From: DASQFQ01 sp963802905
GTDB taxonomy: Bacteria; Actinomycetota; Thermoleophilia; Solirubrobacterales; Solirubrobacteraceae
Direction: 5' to 3'
NCBI GenBank assembly: GCA_963802905.1
Contig: CAWDKH010000008.1
Span: 432,088 to 496,087 of the forward strand
DNA: 64,000 nt
In this document: one piece after another, positions 7,268 to 15,647 of the stretch
Layout of the letters: every line of letters begins with the position of its first letter
Position numbering within the stretch: position 1 is the first letter of the stretch
The notes under the pieces: model-generated
Database searches by the model: none
What the model was told of the DNA's origin: nothing
The model's input: the letters and a program-made list of their open reading frames with translations, nothing else
Position numbers and translations under genes: made by a program

Positions 7268-9189
7268 CGCCGCCCGACGAGGTGGACGGCGACGCCCGCG
7301 GCCAGCAGGCCGAGGCCGATCGCGATCCACAGCGGCTCCAGGTAGAGGAGCACGATTCCGGCGGCGCCGCACAGCACGCGCTCGGGGATCCGCGCGGGGC
7401 CCAGCAGCCACGCGCCGGTCGCGACCGCCAACCCGGCGACCGCGAGCGCCGAGACCGCAAAGGCGAGCAGCACCGTCGCGACCGAGCCCTGCAGCAGCAG
7501 GCCCTCGCCGTTGTCGGTGAGCACGAACGCGAACGGGACGAGGAAGGCCGGCAGCGTGTACTTCCAGGTCAGCATCATCGTGCGGAAGGCGTTGCCGCCG
7601 GTGATCGCCGCGGCGGCGACCGCCGACAGCGCGGTCGGCGGGCTCACCTCGCTCAGGACCGCGTAGTAGAAGATGAACATGTAGGCCGCCAGCGGCTCCA
7701 CGCCGAGCTTCGTGAGCGCCGGCGAGACGATCACCGCGGCGATGATGAACGAGGCGGTGACCGGCACGGCGAGGCCGAGCAGCAGCACCGCGACGGCGGC
7801 CAGCAGCGCGCACAGGAAGAGGCTGCCGCCGGCGACGTCGATGATGATCCCGGACAGATTCAGGCCGAGCCCGGTGAGCGTCACGACCGCGACGATGATC
7901 CCCGCCGCCGCGCAGGTCGCCGCCACCGGCAGCACCGCGCGCGCACCCGCGGCCAGTGCCTCCCCGACCTTGACCGGCGTCATCCGGTGCTTCTTGTCGA
8001 GGAACGAGAGCAGGAACGCGAGCACCGTCGCGTAGAGCACGGCGCGGAACGGCGACAGCCCGATCGCCATGAAGAACACGATCGCGAACAGCGACGAGAA
8101 GTGGTAGCCGTAGCGGAGGATCAGCTTGCCCGCCGGCGGCGTCTCGACCTTGACCTCCTCGGTCTCGAAGCGCCGGGCGTCGGCCTCGATCGCCAAGAAG
8201 ATCCCGAGGTAGTACAGGACCGAAGGGATCAGCGCGTAGACCAGCACCGTCAGGTAGGAGACCCCGAGGAACTCGGCGATGATGAACGCGGCGGCGCCGA
8301 GCGTCGGCGGCGACAGGATCGCGCCGATGCCGGAGGCGGCGAGCACGCCGCCGCCCTCCTCCTTGGGGTAGCCGCCGCGGCGCAGGATCGGCCAGGTGAC
8401 GCTGCCGAGCGTGACCGTGGTGGCGACGCCGGAGCCCGAAACCGTGCCGAGCAGGAAGCCCGCCATCGCGGTCGTGCGGCCCGGGCCGGTGCGCCGCTGC
8501 CCGGTGGCGGCCAGCGAGATGTCGAGGAAGAAGCGCCCGGCGCCCGAGTACTCGAGCACCGCCCCGTAGAGCGTGAACAGCACGATGTAGGTGGCGGCGA
8601 CGTCGAGCGGGACGCCGAAGATCCCCTGCAGGCCCATATAGGTCTGGCCGACGATCCGCGGCACGCCGTAGCCCGCGTGCGCGATGTCCCAGCTCACCGG
8701 CAGCTCGCCGCCGAAGTAGGCGTAGAGCAGGAAGGCGATCACCACCGCGGGCAGGATCCAGCCGACCGTGCGGCGCGTCGCCTCGAGTACAAGCAGGATC
8801 GTGGCGACGCCGAAGGCGATGTCGAGGTCGTTGGGCTGCGCGGCGCGGCGCACGAACTCGTCGAACGTCACGAGCGTGTAGCCGAGCGCGACCACCGAGC
8901 CGAGGGACAACAGCCAGTCGGTGACGCCGGGGCTCTCGGACTTGGCGGTCTCGTCACGCGCGCCCCAGCCGCGGTAGACGAGGAACGTCAGCGCGAGCGC
9001 GACGAGCAGGAAGCTCGTCCGGTAGCGCTGCGCCGGCACCGGGTTGAGCACCCAGTAGATCGCGTAACACGACAGCGCCGCGCAGGCGACGAGGACGATC
9101 TTCTCGTGGATCGGGTCGAGCCGCCGGCCGGGCTTCTCTGCCTCGTACTCCTCGGCGAGCTTGTCGACATCCGTGGTCGCTACGGCCAT
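7231..9189 (-). CDS. TRAP transporter fused permease (4TM/12TM, TAXI type)
   Basis: A protein of about 652 residues with about 18 hydrophobic segments. TAXI-type TRAP systems carry both permease parts (DctQ- and DctM-like) in one chain, and this length fits. Features include GVPLDVAATYIVLFTLYGA, the DctM signature region GVATTVTLGSVTWPIL with a following GGVLAASGIGAILSPPTLGAAAF, and LSEVSPPTALSAVAAAAITG near residue 520. The last 100 residues form a separate membrane region similar to DUF3394. Import would be driven by Na+ or H+ with the extracytoplasmic receptors encoded upstream in the operon. The ATG at 9189 overlaps the stop of the DUF1850 gene by 10 bp. Substrate unknown. Confidence 0.9.
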   Translation of the reverse strand: MAVATTDVDKLAEEYEAEKPGRRLDPIHEKIVLVACAALSCYAIYWVLNPVPAQRYRTSFLLVALALTFLVYRGWGARDETAKSESPGVTDWLLSLGSVVALGYTLVTFDEFVRRAAQPNDLDIAFGVATILLVLEATRRTVGWILPAVVIAFLLYAYFGGELPVSWDIAHAGYGVPRIVGQTYMGLQGIFGVPLDVAATYIVLFTLYGAVLEYSGAGRFFLDISLAATGQRRTGPGRTTAMAGFLLGTVSGSGVATTVTLGSVTWPILRRGGYPKEEGGGVLAASGIGAILSPPTLGAAAFIIAEFLGVSYLTVLVYALIPSVLYYLGIFLAIEADARRFETEEVKVETPPAGKLILRYGYHFSSLFAIVFFMAIGLSPFRAVLYATVLAFLLSFLDKKHRMTPVKVGEALAAGARAVLPVAATCAAAGIIVAVVTLTGLGLNLSGIIIDVAGGSLFLCALLAAVAVLLLGLAVPVTASFIIAAVIVSPALTKLGVEPLAAYMFIFYYAVLSEVSPPTALSAVAAAAITGGNAFRTMMLTWKYTLPAFLVPFAFVLTDNGEGLLLQGSVATVLLAFAVSALAVAGLAVATGAWLLGPARIPERVLCGAAGIVLLYLEPLWIAIGLGLLAAGVAVHLVGRRQVPSGLRSAEG

Positions 9190-9710
9190 CTCTCCTCCAC
9201 GTCGATGGTCAGGTGCCGCGGTGCCTTGGCGTACAGCGGATAGCGCTCGCCGCCGACCTCGAGCGTCCGCCTGCCGGTCGTGGTCGCGATCAGCGGCAGG
9301 CGGTCGAAGCGGCGCGGGCGCGCGGGCGTGAGCGCCATCCAGCGCCCGGGCGTCTTGGCGCCGGCGAGCGCGTAGTAGTCGAGCACCGCCTCGCTGGGCG
9401 ACTCGACCCCGACCATCCGGAAGCCGGCACCGTCGGCCGCGAAGCGCTCCCGCGCCGGGACGCGGTAGTAGGAGTGGCGGTACTCGAGCGCGAACTGCCC
9501 GGACTCCGGCAGCGCCGCCTTCACGAGCACGCGACCGCCGTCGTCGCGCACGACGACGTCGCGCCCGCCGCAGCCGGCGGCGAGCAGCGCGCCCGTGAGG
9601 GCGAGCCCGATGAGCGCGGCCTGGGTTCGGATCAGCGATCGGCGGCGAGGCTGAGGGGACCGGATCGTGGATGCCGGGAGCCGCACGTGGGATGAGGCGA
9701 TGTGGTGCAT
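9180..9710 (-). CDS. DUF1850-like lipoprotein linked to TRAP transporter
   Basis: A protein of about 176 residues with a lipoprotein signal (ALTGALLAAGCGG; Cys at about residue 49 of this version). The remaining domain (GQFALEYRHSYYRVP, ESPSEAV, PLYAKAPRHLTIDVEERW) matches the DUF1850 proteins that accompany TAXI-TRAP permeases. The start is uncertain. A GTG at 9791 would overlap the upstream receptor stop but leave a 75-residue leader before the lipobox. ATG 9710 still leaves a long n-region and lies inside a large hairpin (9673-9737). The function of the family is unknown; context suggests a transporter accessory at the membrane surface. Confidence 0.65.
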   Translation of the reverse strand: MHHIASSHVRLPASTIRSPQPRRRSLIRTQAALIGLALTGALLAAGCGGRDVVVRDDGGRVLVKAALPESGQFALEYRHSYYRVPARERFAADGAGFRMVGVESPSEAVLDYYALAGAKTPGRWMALTPARPRRFDRLPLIATTTGRRTLEVGGERYPLYAKAPRHLTIDVEERWP

Positions 9711-9737
9711 CGTCGATTCCCACGGGTGGCTCCCGGC
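9673..9737 (-). promoter_or_regulatory. Long intercistronic stem-loop in TRAP operon
   Basis: GCCGGGAGCCGCACGTGGGA (9673-9692) pairs with TCCCACGGGTGGCTCCCGGC (9718-9737), 17 of 20 positions matching, and an inner CGATG/CATCG pair (9698-9702/9708-9712) extends it. It lies between the highly needed receptor gene and the DUF1850/permease genes, where such stem-loops often stabilise upstream mRNA or reduce downstream expression. It also covers the ATG at 9710, so it could limit translation of the DUF1850 gene. Confidence 0.6.
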
Positions 9738-9783
9738 GCCGCGAGACGATCCCATCAGTCCGTCGCCGCGCTGGTCCGGACCC

Positions 9784-10758
9784 TCACGCACCCTGCTCGT
9801 CGTAGTACTTCTGGGCGCCGGGGTGCAGCTCGATCGGCGCGATCACCTCGGCCCCCGTCTTGGGGTCGAGGTTCTTGGCCTCCGGGTGCACCGCCACGAG
9901 GTCCTGCTTCTGGTCGAAGAGGAGCTTCGTCAGGTCGTGGGCGAGCGTGTCGTCCATCGTCTCCGACACCACGAGGTAGTTCGGGACGGCGATCGTCGGC
10001 ACGTCCTTGTCGACGCCCTTGTAGGTGCCCTTCGGGATCGTGTCGTTGCGGTAGACGTCGCCGTACTTCGCGGTCAGCTTGTCGGTGTAGACGGTCGTGT
10101 CGAGCAGCGTGATCTTGTCGCTCGTCACGAGGTCGGTGATCGCGCCGGTGGGGAGGCCGCCGGACCAGAAGAACGCGTCGATCGAGCCGTCCTTCATCGC
10201 CTGCACGGACTCCTCGACGCCGAGGCCCTGGCGCTTGATGTCGCCCTTCGGGTCCATCCCTGCGGCGCCGAGCACGCGGTCGGCGATGACCTCGGTGCCG
10301 GAGTTCGGGGCGCCGACCGAGACGCGCTTGCCCTTGAGGTCCTCGATCGTCTTGATGCCGGAGCCGGCCTTCGCGACGACCTGGGTGTAGTTGTCGTAGA
10401 TCTGCGCGAGGACGCGCATCGGGACCTTCTCCTTGAACGCCTCGCGGCCCTTGACCGCGTCGAGCGCGGTGTCGGCGAGCGTGAAGGCGATGTCGGAGCC
10501 GCCGTCCTTGATCAGGATCAGGTTGTCGACCGAGGCCGAGGTCGTCTCGGCGGTCGCCTTGTAGCCCTCGAGGTCCGAGGAGATGACCTTCGCGAGGCCG
10601 CCGCCGTAGACGAAGTAGACGCCGCTGGTGCCGCCCGTGGCGATCGAGAGCCGGCCACCACCGCCGCTCTCGGCCCCTGAGCCGCTGCCCTCACCACCGC
10701 ATCCCGCGGCGAGCGCGACCACGCTCACCAGCGCCAGCATTCGCCGGAAACCCCGCAT
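9784..10758 (-). CDS. TAXI-family TRAP solute receptor (copy 1)
   Basis: A lipoprotein of about 324 residues. The ATG at 10758 is selected because GGGAGGAGAAC lies directly upstream; a longer GTG version adds ten residues without such a site. The lipobox is ALAAGCGG. The mature protein has the TAXI pattern: RLSIATGGTSGVYFVYGGGLA at the ligand-binding start, LKGKRVSVGAPNSGTE, and DAFFWSGGLPTGAI. The family captures small organic acids or amino acids and delivers them to the fused TRAP permease. It is a clear paralogue of the next receptor (10824-11735), sharing the ATGG.xGxYxVYG and VSVGxPxSGTEV blocks. Confidence 0.92.
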   Translation of the reverse strand: MRGFRRMLALVSVVALAAGCGGEGSGSGAESGGGGRLSIATGGTSGVYFVYGGGLAKVISSDLEGYKATAETTSASVDNLILIKDGGSDIAFTLADTALDAVKGREAFKEKVPMRVLAQIYDNYTQVVAKAGSGIKTIEDLKGKRVSVGAPNSGTEVIADRVLGAAGMDPKGDIKRQGLGVEESVQAMKDGSIDAFFWSGGLPTGAITDLVTSDKITLLDTTVYTDKLTAKYGDVYRNDTIPKGTYKGVDKDVPTIAVPNYLVVSETMDDTLAHDLTKLLFDQKQDLVAVHPEAKNLDPKTGAEVIAPIELHPGAQKYYDEQGA

Positions 10759-10794
10759 CAGTTCTCCTCCCGCATTGACCTCTCCCAATACGAG

Positions 10795-10817
10795 AGTGCC
10801 CCGAGCGGCGGGGCGCT
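10795..10817 (-). terminator. Intercistronic hairpin between the two TAXI receptor genes
   Basis: AGTGCCCCG (10795-10803) and CGGGGCGCT (10809-10817) form a 9-bp stem with one G-T-type mismatch and a 5-nt loop, 7 bp after the stop of receptor copy 2. It could be an attenuating terminator or mRNA-stabilising element separating the two receptor genes. Confidence 0.45.
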
Positions 10818-10823
10818 ACACCG

Positions 10824-11735
10824 TCAGGGCCCGGCGCGGTCGTAGTAGTCCTGGGCGCCCGGGTGCAGCCCGACCGGGGCGATCACGTGCTGCGCGCGGT
10901 CGCGGTCCGTGACGGTGAGCAGCTTCGTGAGGTCGTAGGCGAGCCCGGCGTCCATGTGCTCGTCGACGACCACGTAGTTGGGGATCGTCACGGTCTTGAC
11001 CGCCGCGCCGAGGCCGTAGGTGCCGGCCGGGATCGCCGCGCGCTCGTACACGCCGCCCCAGCGCGTGCGCATCTCCCTCGTCCAGCGTGCGAGGTCCACC
11101 AGCGCGAGCGGCTTGCGCTCCGAGAGCTCGGTGATCGCGTCCGTCGGCACGCCGCCGGACCAGAAGAACGCGTCGATCTTGCCGGTCTCGAGCGCCGCGG
11201 CCGAATCCGCGACGCTGAGCCGCGTGCGCTTCGGCTCGACGCCCGCGACGTCGAGCACCCGCTCGGCGACGACCTCCGTGCCGGAGTCGGGCGAGCCGAC
11301 GCTCACCCGCCTCCCCTGCAGGTCCTCGAGCGTCCGGATGCCGGCCTTGGGAGTCGTGACGAGCTGGACGTAGCTCGGATAGATCTGGGCGAGCGCGCGC
11401 AGCCGCACGGGCTGGTTGAACGCCTCGCGGCCCTCGACCGCGTCGAGCGCGGTGTCGCCGAGCGTCAGCGCGATCTGTGCCTTGTCGTCGCGCAGCCGCA
11501 GCAGGTTCTGGACCGAGCCGGTGGTCTCGACCGCGCGGCCGCGGTAGCCGTCGAGCTTGCGCGTGATCTCCTTGGCCAGCGAGGCGCCGTAGACCGCGTA
11601 GATGCCGCCCTTGCCGCCGGTGGCGATGGTCAGCGTCTCGCGCGGCGGCTCGGGCTCCTTGCTGCCGACCGTGCTGCTGCCACCGCACCCGGCGAGCAGA
11701 AGCGCCGCGGCCGCCAAGGCGAGCGCGCGGCGCAT
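10824..11735 (-). CDS. TAXI-family TRAP solute receptor (copy 2)
   Basis: A 303-residue lipoprotein with signal MRRALALAAAALLLAGC (lipid Cys at residue 17). The core repeats the TAXI blocks: LTIATGGKGGIYAVYG, TLGDTALDAVEGREAF, RRVSVGSPDSGTEVV, DAFFWSGGVPTDAI, LHPGAQDYYDRAGP. It is nearly co-linear with the downstream receptor copy 1, so a tandem duplication is likely; ligand-pocket divergence could widen the substrate range of one permease. It starts only 4 bp after the glyA stop, so glyA and the transporter are probably co-transcribed. Ligand is unknown. Confidence 0.92.
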   Translation of the reverse strand: MRRALALAAAALLLAGCGGSSTVGSKEPEPPRETLTIATGGKGGIYAVYGASLAKEITRKLDGYRGRAVETTGSVQNLLRLRDDKAQIALTLGDTALDAVEGREAFNQPVRLRALAQIYPSYVQLVTTPKAGIRTLEDLQGRRVSVGSPDSGTEVVAERVLDVAGVEPKRTRLSVADSAAALETGKIDAFFWSGGVPTDAITELSERKPLALVDLARWTREMRTRWGGVYERAAIPAGTYGLGAAVKTVTIPNYVVVDEHMDAGLAYDLTKLLTVTDRDRAQHVIAPVGLHPGAQDYYDRAGP

Positions 11736-11739
11736 TGCC

Positions 11740-13029
11740 TCAGACCGCCGTCGGGGTGCCCAGCTGTGCGTAGAGCGGGTGTGCGTCGGCGATGGCGGTC
11801 ACCCGTTCGGCGAGGTCGGCGCGGACCGATTCGAAGCCGGGCTGCAACGCCTGGGCGATGATCTTGCCGATCTCCTGGAACTCGTCGGCCTGGACGCCCC
11901 GGGTGGCGAGGGCGGAGGCGCCGACGCGCAGGCCGGAGGACACCGCCGGCGGCCGCGGGTCGAACGGGACCGCGTTGCGGTTGACGGTGATGCCGATGTC
12001 GTGCAGGCGGTCCTCGGCCTGCTGGCCGTCGAGCTCGGACTCGCGCAGGTCGACGAGCACGAGGTGCACGTCGGTGCCGCCGGTGAGCACGTTGACCCCG
12101 TTGCCGGCGCCCAGCAGCTCCTCGGCCACGGCCTTGGCGCCCGCCACCGTGCGCTCCTGGCGCTCCTTGAAGACGTCGGACTGGGCGATCTTGAGCGCGA
12201 CCGCCTTGCCGGCGATGACGTGCTCGAGCGGGCCGCCCTGCTGGCCCGGGAAGACGGCGGAGTTGATCTTCTTGGCGAACTCCTCGCGGCAGATGATCAT
12301 GCCGCCGCGCGCGCCGCCGAGCGTCTTGTGGATCGTGGTCGTGACGACGTCGGCGTACGGCACCGGGTTGGGGTGCAGGCCGGCGGCGACGAGGCCCGCG
12401 AAGTGGGCCATGTCGACCATCAGGTAGGCGCCGACCGCGTCGGCGATCGCGCGGAAGCGCTCGAAGTCGAGGAAGCGCGGGTAGGCGCTCCAGCCGGCGA
12501 GCAGCAGCTTCGGCTTGCGCTCGTGGGCGATCCGCTCGACCTCGTCCATGTCGATCAGGCAGTCCTCGGGGCTGACCTCGTACGGCGCGATGTCGTAGAG
12601 GCGGCCGGAGACGTTGATCTTCATGCCGTGGCTGAGGTGGCCGCCGTGGGGCAGGCTCAGGCCCATGATCGTCTCGCCCGGCTGCAGCAGCGCGTGGTAG
12701 ACGGCGGTGTTGGCCTGCGCACCGGCGTGCGGCTGGACGTTGACGTGGTCGCCGCCGAACACCTCCTTGGCGCGGTCGATCGCGAGCTGCTCGATGACGT
12801 CGACGTGCTCGCAGCCGCCGTAGTAGCGCTTGCCGGGATAGCCCTCGGCGTACTTGTTCGTCAGGACGCTGCCCTGGCACTCCAGGATGGCCTGGGGCAC
12901 GAAGTTCTCGGAGGCGATCATCTCCAGCGTGCGCCGCTGGCGATCGAGCTCGAGGTCGATGGCCTCGGCGACCTCAGGGTCGACCTCGGCCAGCGGGCGC
13001 TCGAAGTAGTCGGGCTGGAGTTCGGTCAT
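11740..13029 (-). CDS. glyA: Serine hydroxymethyltransferase
   Basis: A protein of about 429 residues, normal for the family. It interconverts serine and glycine with tetrahydrofolate, using PLP in the cytoplasm. Visible elements are MIASENFVPQAIL, the YAEGYPGKRYYGGCEHVD block, HAGAQANTAVYHALLQPGE, the Asp that holds PLP in MVDMAHFAGLVAAG, and the PLP lysine in VVTTTIHKTLGGARGG. The ATG at 13029 gives MTELQPDYF. The gene runs on to the TAXI-TRAP genes 4 bp later, an association that could hint at a glycine- or serine-related substrate, but this is inference. Confidence 0.96.
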   Translation of the reverse strand: MTELQPDYFERPLAEVDPEVAEAIDLELDRQRRTLEMIASENFVPQAILECQGSVLTNKYAEGYPGKRYYGGCEHVDVIEQLAIDRAKEVFGGDHVNVQPHAGAQANTAVYHALLQPGETIMGLSLPHGGHLSHGMKINVSGRLYDIAPYEVSPEDCLIDMDEVERIAHERKPKLLLAGWSAYPRFLDFERFRAIADAVGAYLMVDMAHFAGLVAAGLHPNPVPYADVVTTTIHKTLGGARGGMIICREEFAKKINSAVFPGQQGGPLEHVIAGKAVALKIAQSDVFKERQERTVAGAKAVAEELLGAGNGVNVLTGGTDVHLVLVDLRESELDGQQAEDRLHDIGITVNRNAVPFDPRPPAVSSGLRVGASALATRGVQADEFQEIGKIIAQALQPGFESVRADLAERVTAIADAHPLYAQLGTPTAV

Positions 13030-13064
13030 AAGCGCCACGGTACCAACGGCGGCGGGCGGCGCGA

Positions 13065-13109
13065 CGAATGTCAGCTCAGGGTCGCTATGCGACCTCAAGC
13101 TGACATTCG
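13065..13109 (-). terminator. Strong stem-loop between tsaC and glyA
   Basis: CGAATGTCAGCT (13065-13076) and AGCTGACATTCG (13098-13109) are exact complements; inside, GGTCGC and GCGACC form a further stem around TAT. The structure includes the stop codon of the Sua5/TsaC gene and ends 35 bp before glyA. It is probably a terminator or an mRNA-processing element between the two leftward genes. It is also palindromic enough to be a protein site. Confidence 0.6.
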
Positions 13110-13697
13110 TGCCGCGGCGGCGACGGTCTCGGCGGGGACCGCGCCCGCACGGAGGACCGACCACTCGCCGGAATCCTCGAAGCGGCGAAGGTCGACCACC
13201 GTCGACGGCATCCCCGGGAGCTCGCCCGCGTCCACAACAAGGTCCGCGCCCGCCCTGATCGCCGAGGGCACCTCCTCAATGCGCCGTGCGTCAGCGCCTC
13301 CGGACACGTTGGCGGACGACTGCAAGACGACGCAGCGAGCGCCGCGCAGCAGCGGCACGTCGGGCACTCGCAGCCCCAGCCCCTCGCCGCCGGCGAGCGG
13401 CCAGCGCCCGCGCGGGTTGGGCAGCAGCAGCGTCACCCCGCCCGGCAGTAGCCGCTCCATCAGCGCGCGCGTGCGCGCCCCGAGCTCCGGCAGCGCCGTG
13501 GCCGCGAGCGCGGCGTCAAAGAACATCACCGCGCTCGGCTTGCCGGTCGGCCGCCCCTTCAGCGCGTACAGGCGCTCGACGGCCTCCGCGTTGTCGGGGT
13601 CGCACGCGAGGCCGTAGACGGTGTCGGCGGGGAAGACCGCCACGCCACCCGCGGCGATGCAGGCGTCGAAGGCCTGGGCGTCCATGGCTTGGATCAT
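13095..13697 (-). CDS. Threonylcarbamoyl-AMP synthase (Sua5/YrdC/TsaC family)
   Basis: A 200-residue protein (or 196 from the second ATG at 13685). It makes threonylcarbamoyl-AMP for the t6A tRNA modification from threonine, bicarbonate and ATP. Typical pieces are AVFPADTVYGLACDP, LYALKGRPTGKPSAVMFF (the KxR...KP substrate site), LPGGVTLLLP, LGLRVPD and SSANVSGG. It lacks the extra Sua5 C-terminal domain, so it is the short TsaC form. Neither start has a clear ribosome site. The gene is divergent from the putative injection-system effector at 13729, 31 bp apart. Confidence 0.9.
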   Translation of the reverse strand: MIQAMDAQAFDACIAAGGVAVFPADTVYGLACDPDNAEAVERLYALKGRPTGKPSAVMFFDAALAATALPELGARTRALMERLLPGGVTLLLPNPRGRWPLAGGEGLGLRVPDVPLLRGARCVVLQSSANVSGGADARRIEEVPSAIRAGADLVVDAGELPGMPSTVVDLRRFEDSGEWSVLRAGAVPAETVAAAARMSA

Positions 13698-13728
13698 CGC
13701 GCCGTCATTGCTTAGGATCGCTCGTGTA

Positions 13729-14838
13729 GTGACGGCGGAGCACACCACGGCCGAATCGATCGAGGCGCCCGCCGCGCCGCTCCTGCCCGCGCAGTCGCTG
13801 CCGGCCGGGCTCCCCGGGCACCTCCTCGCGCTCCAGCGGACGGCCGGCAACGCCGCCGTGCGCGCCCTGATCCAGCGCAAGATCGAGCCGGGCGACCTGC
13901 CGGGGAAGAAGCCGTCCGAGGCGATGGCGGACGACACCTACATCGACAACAACATGGTCAAACTCGAGTTCTACGACGCGCAGGCGGCGGTCGTCCACTA
14001 CAAGGACGGCTCCAAGCTGAGCCTCGGCCTCGTGCCCGAGCACATCAAGCCGCCGTTCGAGGGCGTCGACTACCGGTCGACGACGCACATGCGGGTGATG
14101 GGCGACACCCCCGGCAAGCTCTCGTTCGTGCCGCACGCGACGGAGATCGTGATGAAGATGCCGGACACCGCGCCGGCCGGCGACCTCCTCAAGTTCGCCC
14201 GCGACGTCACCTTCAAGCACGACGCCGCGAGCGGCCGCGTCGTGCCGACCGAGGTCAACTCGATCACCGCGCCGCGGCTGTGCCAGCTGCTGCGCGAGAC
14301 CGAGGCCGAGTACGTGCGCGACTTCGACGCCTTCGCGAAGGGCGGCGAGAAGGTGATGAAGAAGCTCGAGATCGTCGTCATCCTCGCCAGCCTGCTGAGC
14401 GGCCCGAAGCCCCGCGCCGCGGGCGGCGCCGTGGCCGGGGCGTCCACCGCCGCGGCACGCGCCGAGTCGACGCTGCTCACCTTCATCAAGAACCTGCTCA
14501 AGGGCGGCGGTGGCAAGGGCGCGCAGCTCGCGGTCGAGGGCGTCGAGATCGGCGGCGTCGAGGCCGGCGTCCAGGGCTCGCGCCTGTTCGTGCGCTACAG
14601 CCACATCATCAACTCGGGCCGCGTGGCCGGGCAGGGACGGATGGTGCAGACCGCGCTCGAGAAAGCGGCGATCGCGGCCGGCAAGGAGGCCGGGGCCAAG
14701 ACGGTCGAGGTCGGCGTGACCACGATCGTCAACCCGGTGTGGCAGGCGTACCTCGAGTCGCTCGGCTACGTCCCCGAGATGGTCCAGATGGGCGCGCAGT
14801 CGTGGACCAAGGTGTGGATGAAGGTCTTCACGCTCTGA
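13729..14838 (+). CDS. Candidate eCIS cargo/effector protein with LQRTAGNAAV motif
   Basis: A protein of about 369 residues from GTG 13729. Near the N terminus (about residues 28-48) it carries LLALQRTAGNAAVRALIQRK, a motif widely seen at the N-terminal side of DUF4157 proteins and other proteins linked to actinobacterial contractile injection systems, where it follows a low-complexity Ala/Pro stretch as here. The middle part (50-200) is an unassigned globular region, followed by a hydrophobic segment (LEIVVILASLLSG) and a Gly/Ala-rich stretch. The last 60 residues (RVAGQGR, then a long helix and YLESLGYVPEM) resemble the acetyl-CoA-binding end of GNAT acetyltransferases. There is no signal peptide. 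An eCIS locus starts at 57301 in the same window. Function as a delivered protein is inference. The 3' end overlaps prmC by 11 bp. Confidence 0.6.
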   Translation: MTAEHTTAESIEAPAAPLLPAQSLPAGLPGHLLALQRTAGNAAVRALIQRKIEPGDLPGKKPSEAMADDTYIDNNMVKLEFYDAQAAVVHYKDGSKLSLGLVPEHIKPPFEGVDYRSTTHMRVMGDTPGKLSFVPHATEIVMKMPDTAPAGDLLKFARDVTFKHDAASGRVVPTEVNSITAPRLCQLLRETEAEYVRDFDAFAKGGEKVMKKLEIVVILASLLSGPKPRAAGGAVAGASTAAARAESTLLTFIKNLLKGGGGKGAQLAVEGVEIGGVEAGVQGSRLFVRYSHIINSGRVAGQGRMVQTALEKAAIAAGKEAGAKTVEVGVTTIVNPVWQAYLESLGYVPEMVQMGAQSWTKVWMKVFTL

Positions 14839-15647
14839 GCCCGACCACGACGCGCTCGTGCCCGGCGAGGTCGCGCACGATCTCCACCCGCCGGCCGGTC
14901 ATCAGCTCCGCCACCGCCGGCGCCTGCCCGGCGCCCACCTCGAGCGCGATGAACGGGACAGCGGCCGCCTCGGCGATCAGGCGACGGACGATGTCGAGCC
15001 CGTCGGCGCCCCCGAACAGCGCCTCGCGCGGCTCGAACCCGATCTCCGGCGGAAGCTGGTCGGCGGCGGCGACGTAGGGCGGGTTGGAGACCACGGCGTC
15101 CACCGGATCGACGCCCTCCAGCAGATCGGTGTGGACGAACTCGACGTCGAGGCCCAGCCGCTCCGCATTGCCCCGCGCGACCTCCAGCGCCCCCGCCGAG
15201 AAGTCCGTCGCCACGATGCGCAGGTCCGGCCGCTCGGTCTTGAGCGCCAGCGCGATCGCCCCCGAGCCGGTGCCGACGTCGGCCACCCGGGCGCCCTCGG
15301 GCAGCGACAGCGCGGCCTCGACGACGTGCTCGGTCTCCGGCCGCGGGATCAGCACGCGAGGGTCGACGGCGAGCTCGATCGTGCGGAAGCCCTTGGAGCC
15401 GAGGATGTAGGCGACCGGCTCGCGGGCGCGCCGGCGCGCGGCGAGGTCCATGAACGCGCGCGCCTCGTCGGGCTCGAGCTCGCGCCCCGGGCGGGCGATG
15501 AGATCCGCGCGCCCGACCCGCGAGCACGTGCGCGAGCAGCAGCTCCGCGTCGAGCCGGGGCGTGTCACAGCCCGACGCCTCCAGCGCGATCACCGCGGAG
15601 TCCAAGGCGTCCCGGACGCTGGTGCGGCCCAGCAGCCGCCGCGCCAT
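14828..15647 (-). CDS. prmC: Peptide chain release factor N5-glutamine methyltransferase (frameshifted)
   Basis: PrmC methylates the GGQ glutamine of release factors using SAM. Its neighbour upstream is prfA, whose stop overlaps this ATG as TGATG, the common prfA-prmC arrangement. The C-terminal part reads cleanly: AYILGSKGFRTIEL, VLIPRPETEHVVE, VADVGTGSGAIALAL (SAM motif I), and the catalytic VVSNPPYV. The N-terminal 40 residues (MARRLLGRTSVRDAL to AELLLAHVL) are in another frame; the frames meet near 15524, where one base appears missing. As the gene is normally important and otherwise intact, a sequence error is more likely than a pseudogene. Confidence 0.88.
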
